Shown in pieces: positions 9,510 to 20,734 of a DNA stretch of 64,000 bases; the stretch's first letter is position 1; every line of letters starts with the position of its first letter. The notes below the pieces were generated by a model, which searched no databases, was not told the DNA's origin, and was given only the letters and a program-made list of their open reading frames with translations. Source of the DNA: Patella vulgata (taxonomy: Eukaryota; Mollusca; Gastropoda; Patellidae); contig NC_065880.2 of NCBI RefSeq assembly GCF_932274485.2, forward strand, positions 91,000,730-91,064,729, written 5' to 3'. Made by a program: the position numbers and the translations under genes.

Positions 9510-12011
9510 TTAAAGATCCATTATGTAAGATTTAGATAAAGAGCTGGTTGTTCATGCTATAATAGATAGTTCAAAATTAATATATCGAGAAAATTTATTC
9601 TAATTACGTTATTCTGAGCGACATTAACACTGTTTGAAGTTTTGATATAGATTGTTTATTATCGTCGCAATGAAAATTATGTTACCTGTCAATCGACACT
9701 CAGCCCTCTCCATATTTGAAATTAAATCATTAATTCAATCAGTTTATATCTGCGCCATCCGATGATCTAGAGAGTTGATTATAGGCTTGTCATGTGAATA
9801 AAAGTCTAAATAATAATTTAATATAACATTTGAAGCCAATATAAAACCCTGTAATAAACAGATTTACCGCTTACATTGTATCTTTAAGATAATAACCCAA
9901 ATTGAAAGATGGGCGGGGCGGGGTGGATTTAGCTCTTACATAATATGTATTTAAGTCTTATTCATTTCTTTGCTAATGTTGATATATTTTATTTTTCATG
10001 TTTTCAGGATTTTATCCTGGTCGTCCTATAATCCGATTTAAATTGGTTGATTTAGACTTCAGTCTCCAACTAGGCGACATCCAGGACATCAAAACACGAC
10101 CTCTGTTTTTCAGCATCATAAACGATTCTGATGCTAAGAGTTGCAGGAATGTTAGACAAATTTGCGACTTTTTGTCAAAAGCTAATTATAAGACCACAGC
10201 TGAGATCGGTGGTGGTGATGGCAAAATTATTCCCCTGGATCTAACGACAAAGATGCTTGGTGGAACAGTTGCTGTTAGGTCTTTTGCAGCTGGAACTCGT
10301 CAGAGAAACTTGAATGTTGCAAGACAGAAAGAAAATGAGGAAATCAAATATGGTGATGGAGATAGTAAAATTATACGTCGAGATCTAGAGACAAGGATGC
10401 CACGTACCCTAAGATCGTCTGCAGTTAGGACCCTTTCCAGAAACTTGATTCCTAGAGTTATAACGACAGAGATGTCAGTTGCTACATGTACCCTTGGGTC
10501 GTCTGCAGCTAGGACCCTTTCGTCAAGGATGCCACGTACCCTAAGATCGTCTGCAGTTAGGACCATTTCCAGCAACTTGATTCCTAGAGTTATAACGACA
10601 AAGATGCCAGGTGGAACAGTTGCTACATACTTCACTCCATGTACCCTTACGTCGTCTGCAGCTAGGACCCTTTCCAGAAACTTGATTCCTGGAGATGTAA
10701 CGACAAAGATGCCGGTTGGAACAGTTGCTACATACTTCACTCCATGTACCCCTAGGTCGTTTGCAACTGAGATCCTTTACAGAACCTTGATTGCTGGAGA
10801 TATAACGACAAAGATGCAAAAGATGCAAGGTGGAACAGTTGCCAAATATTTAACTCCATGTACCCTTAGGTCGTCTGCAGCTGGAACCCTTTATATAATT
10901 TTGAATGCTGTAAGAAAGAACGGAAATCAAGGAATCGCAGATGGAACCATTTACGAAAAGACAACTTATAAAAATGGAGCCATAAATATGGTTGACAAAA
11001 CGATAGCTGAAAACGTCATATCTGCAACTCAACATAAACCGACTTCTAGTGGAACCATTCCTGAGATTGACCTCTCAGACAGAATTATAAATCAACGGTG
11101 CCAAGATTCCAAAGATATTGTTGATATAAACACCTCAAATTCTACAGTTTCATCAGTCATGACAGAACATCAACCTTTCTCAGATAAAACAGAAAAACAA
11201 GAAACACCTGGAACCAAGAATAGAAAGAATTTTCTTAAAGTGAGTTTTTTTGTTAAAAACGCATTGTCATGGTAACCATATAACAAAATATTGTTTCCGT
11301 GTTATACAATGATGTCTATGGGCATTATCATTTTCATTTAGAAAATAAATTCAATTAATTAATTTTAAACTCACCAAGTTATAAAGATCCAAACACAGAG
11401 TTCAGTAAAGAGAAATATATTTTATCGTTTTCAGAAATTCTGGAAAAGAATCACCCGGAAATCAAAGAACAAGACAGAGATTAAAATAGGTCAGTTTATA
11501 TTTTATATTAGTACATCATCAATCATCTCACATAAAGGGGGGTCGCGGTGGTTCAGTGAGTAGGACGCTAGCTCACACCAGGAGGTCCGGGATTTTTCGG
11601 CGTGGTGCAGGACTGAGGGTCTTGCAAGGACAGTGTCTAGTCGTTCGGATGGGACGAAGAACGACGTCCCGTTTAAACATTGGCATGAGGGTAAAACAAC
11701 CCTTAATAGTTGGAATTGGAATAAGACTAGGCTGTAGCGCCACTGTCCGGGCAAAATGGCCACCATTGCACACTGTATGGCGCATGCCCGACTTCATTAG
11801 CCCAGTCGGGGCAGACATGCAGGACGTTAAACCCCATTTCATTTCGAGATCTCATTCAATGATTTTTAAGACATTAAGGTTTTAAATTGTTTATATATAT
11901 ATAAATTGTTCTTTCTTAAATATTTCAGATGAACAAAATGTTAAAACTATGAAGAAATCGTTCAAGCTGACATCTTTAATGTGTTTATGCCAACCAAAAA
12001 CCATGGATTAA
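8652..12011 (+). CDS. Five-exon gene of unknown function, copy 1 (487 aa)
   Basis: Exons with GT-AG borders and matching phases: 8652-8674, 9379-9449, 10008-11239, 11435-11489, 11929-12011; the coding total is 1464 nt, ending in TAA. I chose the start because ATG-TCT-TCA opens a 23-nt exon that ends in a strong AAG|GTAAGT donor. The protein starts MSSSTSIRNKMED. A unique N-terminal region (FYPGRPIIRFKLVDLDFSLQ) follows, then about seven degenerate repeats around residues 90-300 built on LIP-x-x-ITTKM-x-GGTVA-x-YFTPCTLRSSAARTLSRN. The C-terminus is basic (KKFWKRITRKSKNK). There is no signal peptide or membrane segment, and I recognise no family. Intron 1 holds SINE A pieces, intron 2 a MITE, and intron 4 a SINE A. 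The frame is kept in both copies despite a repeat-number change, which suggests a real protein. Confidence 0.8.
8886..9300 (-). mobile_element. SINE A fragments in intron 1
   Basis: Reversed family A sequence from GGGTTTAATGTCC to a scrambled head near 9185, with a plus-strand tail GGACGTTAAACCCCATTTC near 9275. The copy 2 equivalent is 20125-20520. Confidence 0.7.
9508..9954. mobile_element. Foldback MITE in intron 2
   Basis: Left end TTAAAGATCCATTATGTAAGA and right end AGCTCTTACATAATATG are near inverses. The inside carries CCATCCGATG, CTAGAGAGTTGATTATAGGC. Relatives lie at 54601-55388, 55481-55880 and 20733-21178. A (GA)n run at 9480-9507 precedes it. Confidence 0.7.
10225..10905 (+). repeat. 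In-frame coding repeat of exon 3
   Basis: Degenerate repeat units of about 18-48 codons containing TTKM-GGTVA and TLRSSAARTLSRN. I count about seven here against four in the copy at 21450-21860. The exon is 258 nt (86 codons) longer here, and every length change keeps the frame. Confidence 0.85.
11537..11848 (+). mobile_element. SINE family A in intron 4
   Basis: The head GGGGTCGCGGTGGTTCAGTG differs from the usual family head. The rest is standard, ending GGACGTTAAACCCCATTTC. It is shared by copy 2 at 22505-22813, so it is older than the duplication. Confidence 0.85.
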
Positions 12012-12847
12012 AATGGAGAGTGAACGTTAATTGTTTATATATTTTATCTATAGACGATCGTATCAATCCAAGTTTTACATTTATAAACCAAAAATCTCAC
12101 CTAAATTCAACCCGTAACCTCCCAACAATGTATTTCTATATAAAATTTGATATAAAATTATTTTTATTAAAAATTGTTTGCTTTTTTTACTTATGAAACA
12201 TAACAATATTCTTGGTAATATTTAAGTGGTATTTAGGGATCCACGGTGACACAGTGAGCAAGAGGCGTGGCTAAGCTGGAGGTCACGTGTTCGATCCAGG
12301 TGTTGGCCGAGACAGTTCATCTTGTCTACAGGGACGATGGAATGTAAGGGTCCGTTTAGGGGCATGTAAGAACAGTAGGGTGTTATACCCGGTGGTGTAA
12401 CTAGCTTTCCGAGTCAGAGGGAACAGTTTCATCCCGTTGGGGCCCACCGTCCACCCAAACCCTACAGCCATCGTCTCAAAAGGGCAGACTTGTCCATCAT
12501 GATACTGAGCCAATCCACGTTCAATATAATAGCATCGCATGTCCATTCAGGCGCCCCACCCCTGTGGTGTAGGGGATGAAACGAATATACCCTTCGTATG
12601 CCCTGTGTGTCGTAAAAGACGACAAAAAGGGTCCATGTTTGCGGTGCGGTGCGACTTGTGTCAGTGGAGCGTGGAATCCTGATAATTGAGTGGGGATTTG
12701 GCTGAAACGTACGTCGACCGAGGAATTGAAACCTAACAATATGCCAAAGAAAACTTTCCGAATCTGGCCTGAATTTCTAGTTATACTGAGTACAAATGAT
12801 ACCAACTTAGCTAAGCCTTGGCTGGTGAGCTCAAAAGCTTTAAGAAA
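12012..12847. other. 3' flank of the gene and unclassified repeat
   Basis: 12237-12330 is a SINE-like head (GGTCACGTGTTCGATCC, GTTGGCCGAGA). 12545-12720 contains CCCCTGTGGTGTAGGGG, CCTTCGTATGCCCTGTGTG and GACAAAAAGGG, repeated at 23755-23905. It looks like a dispersed repeat of a family I cannot name. No further gene is seen. Confidence 0.5.
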
Positions 12848-13040
12848 ATTAGAAAATAAAATAAAATGGGGATTTAATCTCCTACTGTTCTGCTCCTAAC
12901 TGGGCTAATGGAAACGGACATGTCCATACAGTGTGCTATGAGGGAACTTTTGCCCGGGTAGCGGCACTATGGCCTACTCGTATGTCGAATTCCAACTGCC
13001 AAGGGATATTTTACGTACACGCCAATGTGTACACGCCGTG
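12848..13040 (-). mobile_element. SINE A truncated at the duplication border
   Basis: Runs from the tail to TGTGTACACG and then stops. Copy 2 continues into the rest of the SINE (24385-24690). The border of the duplicated unit therefore lies inside a SINE, which may have taken part in the rearrangement. Confidence 0.7.
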
Positions 13041-14454
13041 ATTCCCGGATGATACAGATAACCATGGGCTAAGTGAGAGGGACGTAATGGTGACATTTGC
13101 GTCATGCGGGTTTGAGTTTTTGCGCCCCCTCTAACATTATAATGATAATCATAATGCTCAACCAGTGTCAAACATGTACCATGGATCAGATATGATACAA
13201 ATCAATTCCTACCATGTTCCACGCAGCCCAATATTAGCCGGCAGCATTGGGAGGGACCGATACCCCCCTTTCCCCACAATCACATATAAATATTGGTTTT
13301 TTTTAATCGGATATGATCTTGTTCCTCATTCAAAATTATGGGTGACCTTGAGATGAACCCATGACCTTATTCACTTCAATTCTCCGAGATGTAGCTGAGC
13401 AATAAAACACTTGTGATTGACGCACTATCAGGTTAGGTGTTGGATAAACATTGATTGATAGAAATAACAAGTACGGATTAAAGTACTTTTTACATATAAT
13501 CAATGGAAAATACATTTTAGCAGAACATTTAATATTGGCAGCAATGCCTTTCCATACTCTCGAACAAAAATTTCAAAATACAAATCTTGCAAAACTTCGA
13601 ACTAAGAATGAAGAACACTGAATAACGAGCTGGTTGGTTTTACATACGTTCATCAATAACAAGTTTATTAACATGCCGTGTGGGTGTTAAAACTACATGA
13701 ACATATGATTTTGATATTATCAACTAATTATTACCAATCAATAAACTTATTATTATTTGTCATTCAGTATAACACGACGTCTAGAGATAAATAATATTGG
13801 ACCATCATATCAACAACACCCACGATAATAACCAATCTACGCTACATCACCCAACCCTCATAACCTCGCTCAGATTAAAGTAATTTGAATGAACCCTTCC
13901 ATATATTCATTTTTCATTATCTAGTTGTGAACTTTTATAGCGATAACTATCAGCTCTTTATGCACATCTTAATTACATAATGTATAAATTACATAATGTA
14001 TCTTAAATTAGGGAGCCACGGTGTGCAGGTGGTTCAAACGCTGGCTCGCTATCCTGGGGGTCGCGGGTTCGATCCCTGCATTGGCCGAGAAAGTTCATCA
14101 GGATTTTCCGACGTGGTTTCCCCTTGTCAGTGGTGCAGAACGGAGGGCCTGACAAGGACAGCTGTCTAGTCCTTCGGATGAGACTAAAAACCGAGGTCCC
14201 GTGTATATATTGGAATGCACGTAAAAGATCACCTGGCAGTTGGAATTCGATATAAGAGTAGGCGATAGTGCCGCTGCCCGGGCAAAATATCGAAGCCTAT
14301 AACTACCATTCATAATTTCTACTTTTCGCCTCTTCAAAACACGAAAGTCGAAAAGTCGAAGGGGGTGTAACGTCCACTCCACACAAACTAAGAGTTATTC
14401 AGTGACTAACATGGTGTAATTTTATTTTAAAAATTGGCGATGAGAGAGAGAGAA

Positions 14455-14610
14455 AGAGAAATAAAATGAAATGGGGTTTAACGTCCTACTGTTCCGATCC
14501 GAACTGGGCTAATGAAGACGGGCATAGCACACTGTATGGCGTATGCCCGTCTTCATTAGCCCAGAACAATAGGACGTTAAACCCCATTTCATTTCATTTC
14601 TTTCTAACGG
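14455..14610. repeat. Palindromic SINE-SINE junction marking a 3.17-kb difference
   Basis: Reversed SINE A tail (GGGTTTAACGTCC, GAAGACGGGCAT) is joined directly to a plus-strand SINE A end (AGCACACTGTATGGCG). In copy 1 the two pieces are at about 1338 and 4508. Everything between, including decayed EF-hand copy A, is absent here. Confidence 0.85.
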
Positions 14611-16095
14611 TAAGAAAATCATAGACCATGTATCCTCATTGATATGTGTTGAAATGTTTGTAATTTAAATGTGAAGAAGAGTATGGTGTATACCACTGAG
14701 AGTACGTTAAAGATCCCCTGGCAGTTGGAAATCGAAAGTAGGATGTAGCAGTTTACCCATCTTCATTATCCCGGTTAATGCCCAAAAGTATCCTATTTGA
14801 TCATTAAATTTTATGGTTTTATTTCAGATGTTAACAAGATTAGATTAACACAGCGATGGTCATGTATTAAACAGCTTTCTTTCATATTAAATAAATTTTT
14901 TACAATCTGAATGTTTTTAGTTATTCTATGTCCGACTCAGTTATGCCTGAGTTACCGATAAGGTGAACTCAGAACATGGGAGACCAAGTTTCTTGGATTG
15001 GTTTAACTGAAATGAAATGGGGTTTAACGTCCTACTGTTCTGCACCGATTGGGCCAATGAAGACGGACGTACGCCATACAGATTGCCATGGGAATGGGGG
15101 GGGGGGCAATCTCATATGGAGGGTGGGGGAGGGCTGAGACTATCTGCCCAAAGATTTTCTTTGTCACCCAAATTTTCAGAATGAATCAAACATGAACTAA
15201 AGCGGATTTTCCACAAAGCTGTGATGGTTGTTTATTTTCAATTAATTACACAATTTTACACAACAATATAAATTTACAATATGCTAAGCAAAATGAAATT
15301 GATGTTCCCCATTCTCTGATGTATGTGTCCGATAAAAGGAAATACATTGCCCAAAAAATGGACGGTTCATAGAATCTGAAGCGCCCCCCTCCCCCAGCCT
15401 CCCCACTCCGGCTCCTCCGACTGTGAATTATGTTATCAGGGAAATTTGCCCCAGACAACGGTGCTACGGTCTACTTTTATATCGAATTCCAACTGCCAAG
15501 GAACCTTTTGGTGTGCACGGGACCAGTGTTTTTTGTACCATCCGAACGAGTAAACATTGTCCCTTGCCGTACCCTCTGTCCATAACTCGTATCAAATAAG
15601 ATTATATTGTATACATATAAAGTATTTATTTTAAATGCTTACAACCAATTAGTGACTATTCTCTTGATTAAATATAATTAGCTATACAATGGTATATAAA
15701 ACCTTGTGCTTTCTGTAATTAGAATAGCAGAGATTGTTGGAGAGACACTTGGAACAGAGGAGAGGTGAGACCGGCGTATGGACTCACCCGAATTCAGTGG
15801 CTGCGCCTGGCAGAAGGACAGAATGCTTGTCTTAATGTACCGTGTTAATGTTATCGTTTATTTTCCTGATGTAGTTTAGTTCCTGTTAAATTTATGTAGC
15901 CACCACCATCTGATCACAACTCCCACCCTGAAGAACAAAGTCAGCTTTTACTATGAAACATCATCATTATTTACAGATGAAATTGTTGTAATGAGAGACA
16001 TGAGACAATCATCGTGAGCGTGAGAGAGGACAGACGATTGACAATGTGGCAAGAGGTGTATAGATCACATATTTATATGCGTTTCATGAAAATAT

Positions 16096-16463
16096 GAAAT
16101 GAAATGTGGTTTAACGTCCTACTCTTCTGCACCTAACCTGGGCTAATTGAAGACGGGCATACGCCATACAGTGTGCTATGAGGGAAATTTTGCCCGGGCA
16201 GCGGCGCTACGGCCTACTCTTATATCGAATTCCAACTGCCAAGGGATCTTTTACGTGCACGCCAATGTGTACACGGGACCTCGGTTTTTCGTCCCATCCG
16301 AACGACTAGGCAGCTGTCCTTGTCAGGCCCTCCGTTCTGCATCACTGACAAGGGGAAATCACGCCGGAAAATCGAGATGAACTTTCTCGGCCAATGCAGG
16401 GATCGAACACCCGACCTCCAGGCTAGCGAGCCAGTGCCTTACCCACTTAGCCACGTGATCCCC
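16096..16463 (-). mobile_element. Full-length SINE A with target duplication, copy 2 only
   Basis: 368 bp flanked by a perfect 12-bp duplication TCATGAAAATAT (16084-16095 and 16464-16475). Copy 1 has the empty site at about 6025. On the minus strand it starts GGGGATCACG; the A box TGGCTAAGTGGG and B box GTGTTCGATCCC fit tRNA-derived Pol III promoters. The 3' tail is ATTTC-type. This is the reference copy for the family and dates to after the duplication. Confidence 0.95.
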
Positions 16464-16999
16464 TCATGAAAATATAGCACATAGGATTTTTGGTGGTTTT
16501 TGGTAGATTTGTGTGTACCTTTGTGACATCCTAAAAATTTAGGAAAGTCTCAAATTTTGAGGATAAAGTTCGACATGGTTTTCATAGATGCCCGGTGCTC
16601 TCTTGAGCTATTGTCGGGGATTTCCTTACCTCAGAAACATGCTGGCCATAATCCATATTTATAAAGGGGCATAACTCTTTACTGCTTTATCATAATATAG
16701 CCAGTTATTATTTTTTGGGAGATTATATCATTTGAAGATATACCCAGTGGTGTTAAGAAGTTCCTTATGCCAATTTCGGGGAATCCGCTACCCCAAAACC
16801 CAAATGTACGTATATTCGTAACTCTGCACTACTAGTTTGTGTCGAGTGGACGTTAAACCCCATTTCTCCTCCTCTCTCTCACAATTATCCTGTTTCCTCC
16901 CACTGCTAAAGACCTACGCGCAAGCGAATTATTGAAATAAAATTAAACCATAATTATGATAGTCCCGAAATGACCGGGTTTGTGTCGAGTGGACGTTAA

Positions 17000-17039
<40 letters not shown>

Positions 17040-17422
17040 TCTATTTATGAAAAGGAATAAAATATACACCTGAAAAATATTTCCTGTTTAGCGTAAATAA
17101 AATAGTAAAAATGAGTAAAAGCTGGCACCAATTCTTCCCGGATAAGTTTGTATTACTACGTCTGATGTAACCAACGCGCACGCTGTCCAGACCGTAACAT
17201 CATACGTGAACCTATAATGCACGTGAACTTAAAGGCCAGTCATATATAACTCTAGTATAGCGTGGTAATCAGAGAAATTCCACGAACTTGTTATCCAACC
17301 CGTGACCTGCATAGTAGATATGAGACCCAAACAAGAGGTATTTTAACAGCACAATTCATATATAAAGCCCATTACTTCAGAATCAACTCGAAAATCATGG
17401 GTAACGTCTAGTTGAAACTTGG

Positions 17423-18590
17423 GTAGCCTAACTGTCTTCGAGAGCTGGGCCACAGTCGATCAGAAGTCAATTCATCTGGGCATGAAGCTACAACTTTCAT
17501 TCATTTTGTCCATTTCAAATCGTGTGTTAATTCCAAATCTTAAAAATCGTATCCTGGTTGTGTGTGAGTACATCCAGTGGTATTTAACCAAATACGTACA
17601 GTCAGCAATCACGTTATCAAATAACGTCTTACTCAAAACAGGGGAGATAACTAACAAAATTAATGCGGATTCAGACTCCATTTATTTCTCTATTGACTTA
17701 AATGAAATCCTGATCCAAGGTTTAGATGATGTTGATTAGTAAAAGTTCAAGAAGCACAAACTTGAAGTACCTTTACGCTAAACATGTACCCATCGTCCGT
17801 ACATATCAGCATAGCCAACTAGACTCTGTCATTCTTCAGTGACTAAACCCTTACCAAAACCCTTGGTATGTACCAAAAAACTGACAGAAAATATCTATTC
17901 ATACTTTCTTCTTCGATTCCAGACGAATAGCACAATAGCAAATGTCATGCAAAGGGGGAGGGGAGGGGGGTAGTGTGTGTGTGTGTGTGTGGGGGGGGGG
18001 GGGTGTTATGGTGGCCTGCCTCCATTAAGACAATATATCCGAAGGCAATTAGAGTTGAGCCACGAGGGACATTATAAAATAAAATCAATCTACTATTACT
18101 TAAATTGGCAATAGTTCAACTCAAGGGAGATAACACAGAATCGATAAAGAAAACAATTTCATTAAACAAGATCTTCAATAGTATAAAATACGAAATAAAT
18201 GGAATAAAAGAAATACTATTGGCAAGATAATATAATATGATTTAAAATCATGAATAATAATTCTCATTGTGAATCGGTTAGATTTGGTTCTGTTTCTTCT
18301 ATCAACAGTGGGAAGCTAGAGTATAACTTGTGTAGAAACTTCATTTCATTCCTATTCAAGAGTAGGCCTAAAGCTTAAACAGCTAGAAAAAGTATGCGAA
18401 CACCGGTCACCACTTATTGGGGATATTGGCATGTATTTTAGTGAATTGAATTCTCTTATGTCTGGCTTTCACGTGGGCTACGAATACAACGAATCGTCAC
18501 CGAATAGTGCCGAATCGAAATTAATCGAAATTCGTGACGATTCGGCAAAGGGTTAGGGGTATTAATATAGGTGATCCCAGGTATATTGAT
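17423..18590. other. Copy 2-specific segment, no recognised gene
   Basis: Replaces 7075-7310 of copy 1. A 106-codon frame (17419-17739) is open, but an overlapping antisense frame is also open and no splice or promoter logic supports it. A T/G-rich run lies at 17975-18005, and a short inverted motif (CGAATCGTCACCGAAT / ATTCGTGACGATTCGG) near 18490-18545. Confidence 0.5.
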
Positions 18591-18669
18591 GAAAACAATA
18601 ATAAACACGCCCTTGTTGGTGATTAACGGAAGCCCATGTGGATGATATCTTTATAAATTATGTAATTTT

Positions 18670-19600
18670 TGATAGTTGTGGGGGAACCACGATGGTTCAG
18701 TGTGTCTTGCTAACCGAGAGGTTGGCCGAGAAAGTTCCTCGACGAAGTGGTTCAGGACGAAGGGGATGCACTTTCGCGGTCAACACCGGAAGCGTCTTAC
18801 CTCCTCCTCGATTAGCTGTTTATGGAATGGAAAGGGGTTTAACGTGCTACTGTTCTGTCCCGAACTGGGCGAATGAAGACGAACATACGCCATACAGTGT
18901 GATATGGGGGGAAATTTTGCCCGGACAGTGGCGCTATACCGAATTCCAACTGCCAAATGTGTACACGGGACCTCCATTTTTCATACCGTCCTTCACCACT
19001 GACAAGGGAAAACCACGCCGGAAAATCCCGATAAACTTTTTCGACCAATGCAGGGATCAACCTCCAGGCGAAATCGAACCTTCGACATCAAGGCTCACTA
19101 AACCACCGTGGCTCCCGTTTTAGAAATGAAATGGGATTTAGCATCCTACTTTTCCGCGTCAACCGCGATGAGAGAAAGAAAGAGAGAGAGGGGGAGAGAG
19201 AGAGAGAGAGCGTGGGGTTTAACGTCCACTCGACACAAACCAGGTCATTTCGGGATGGTTCAATTTATTTCTATAATTCGCTTGTGCGTAGGGGTCTTTA
19301 GCAGTGGAAGGAAACCGGGGGACCCAAAGAACACCCACGAGGTTTTACAGGCCACCGAGGAATCGAATCCACGACCCTTGACGTAATGACAGACCTTATG
19401 ATACAACGCCGCACGCGCAAGCCATTCGACCATCACCCCCCCCCCCCCCCCGGTGAAAATGAAAATGGGTATACGGGCGAAAATTGTGCCCGTGCAGTGA
19501 CAAGGGTTCTTTTACATGCTATATCGACTAGATGTTGTTGCCTGCCAGGCCCTCCGTCCTACATTGCAGAAAAGGGTTATCCAGGCTGGAAAATCCCCGG
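18670..19600 (-). mobile_element. Composite of SINE A and SINE B, copy 2
   Basis: The same structure as 7395-8345, with a shorter GA run. Reversed SINE A is at about 18826-19122, SINE B at about 19180-19440, and a SINE A fragment follows. Confidence 0.75.
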
Positions 19601-19750
19601 GAACTGGACAACCCCTAGAAATGTTCCAGTCGACATAATATGCTAATATAAAAATGTCGCTAAAAACTTCGAAAACATCACAAATTTAATTCCAAATTCA
19701 ATTTGAAAGTTAATGATTTCTGTAATAGGAGAAATAATAACGATTAAAAG

Positions 19751-19794
19751 TGACGTCATACCATTATTCTACGTATTATAATAGAATGACGTCA
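19751..19794. promoter_or_regulatory. Pair of CRE-type TGACGTCA sites, copy 2
   Basis: Octamers at 19751-19758 and 19787-19794 with the same 36-bp spacing as in copy 1 and the same distance to the start codon at 19900. Confidence 0.55.
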
Positions 19795-19899
19795 TAACAA
19801 TTAGATTTACAGAGTATATCACTACTGGAAAGTCGCACATCGTATTTTCTACAAGAATATTTGCTATTTTCGCACGAATTTCATCGAATTGACCTTAAA

Positions 19900-20696
19900 A
19901 TGTCTTCATCAACTTCTATAAGGTAAGTGACAACAATATTCTGTCATTTTCTATGTTAGAATTTAGGATTATTTCAGATTTAGATCTATATATAATAAAA
20001 TGTGGCCGTAACAAGAGATTTAGATTTAGATCTAAACCTCGAACTGGATTATTTAATAAACCCAAAGTTATCGTGATAAAGATTGAATTAAGAAGAAATG
20101 AAATGGGATGTAATGCTTTACATGGAATGGGGTTTAATGTCCTACTGTCCTGCTCCGACTCGGCTAATGAAGACAGGCATACACCATACAGTGTTCCATG
20201 ATTGACATTTTGATCGGTCAGCGGTGTTACGGCCTACTCTTATTTCAAATTCCAACTATTTTACGTGTACGCTAATGTGCCCCCCCCCCCCCCCCGTCCC
20301 GAACTGCACACATCGGTTCTCGGCCAACATGGAGAGCGAACCGGATACCTCCTGGCTAGCGAGCCAGCGTCTTTCCCGCTGTAGCACCACGTCCGTAAAA
20401 TTAGAACAAAATAGACTCCGAAAACCTGCGATAATCGCTAGCGTGTGAAAAACAACTACTTTACGTTCCTTGGCCCAGTCGGGGCAGATTATTAGGATGT
20501 TATACCCCATTTCATTGTCAAAATAATACAACAAAAGCTGATTATCAATTCATTTATTTTCTATAATCATGTTAAATTATGACATGAATTTTGTTCCAGA
20601 AATAAAATGGAGGATATTAAGATATTGCAGGAAGAAATGAAAACTAGCAGGCCTGAAACTCGACCAAAAGGTTTGTTGAAATTTTAATATGCTTAT

Positions 20697-20734
<38 letters not shown>

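Larger units (their letters stand above)
1..13040 (+). repeat. Tandem segmental duplication, copy 1
   Basis: The sequence from position 1 recurs from 13215 in the same order and orientation. Over the first 790 bases I count about six mismatches, so the copies are roughly 99% identical outside repeats. Homology ends near 13040, inside a SINE that continues in copy 2 but not here. The unit may start upstream of the window. Copy 1 alone carries 1339-4508 (satellite, decayed EF-hand gene copy) and a GT microsatellite near 6810. Joining of two haplotypes in the assembly is an alternative to a true tandem duplication. Confidence 0.93.

Noticed and set aside
10300-10740. 146-codon minus-strand frame
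   Set aside because: Shadow of the repetitive exon 3 of the plus-strand gene.
16385-16463. tRNA gene on the minus strand
   Set aside because: A and B boxes are present, but the cloverleaf is not complete and the sequence is the head of SINE A, repeated across the window.
17419-17739. 106-codon frame in the copy 2-specific segment
   Set aside because: The antisense frame is equally open, there is no recognisable domain, and no splice or promoter support.
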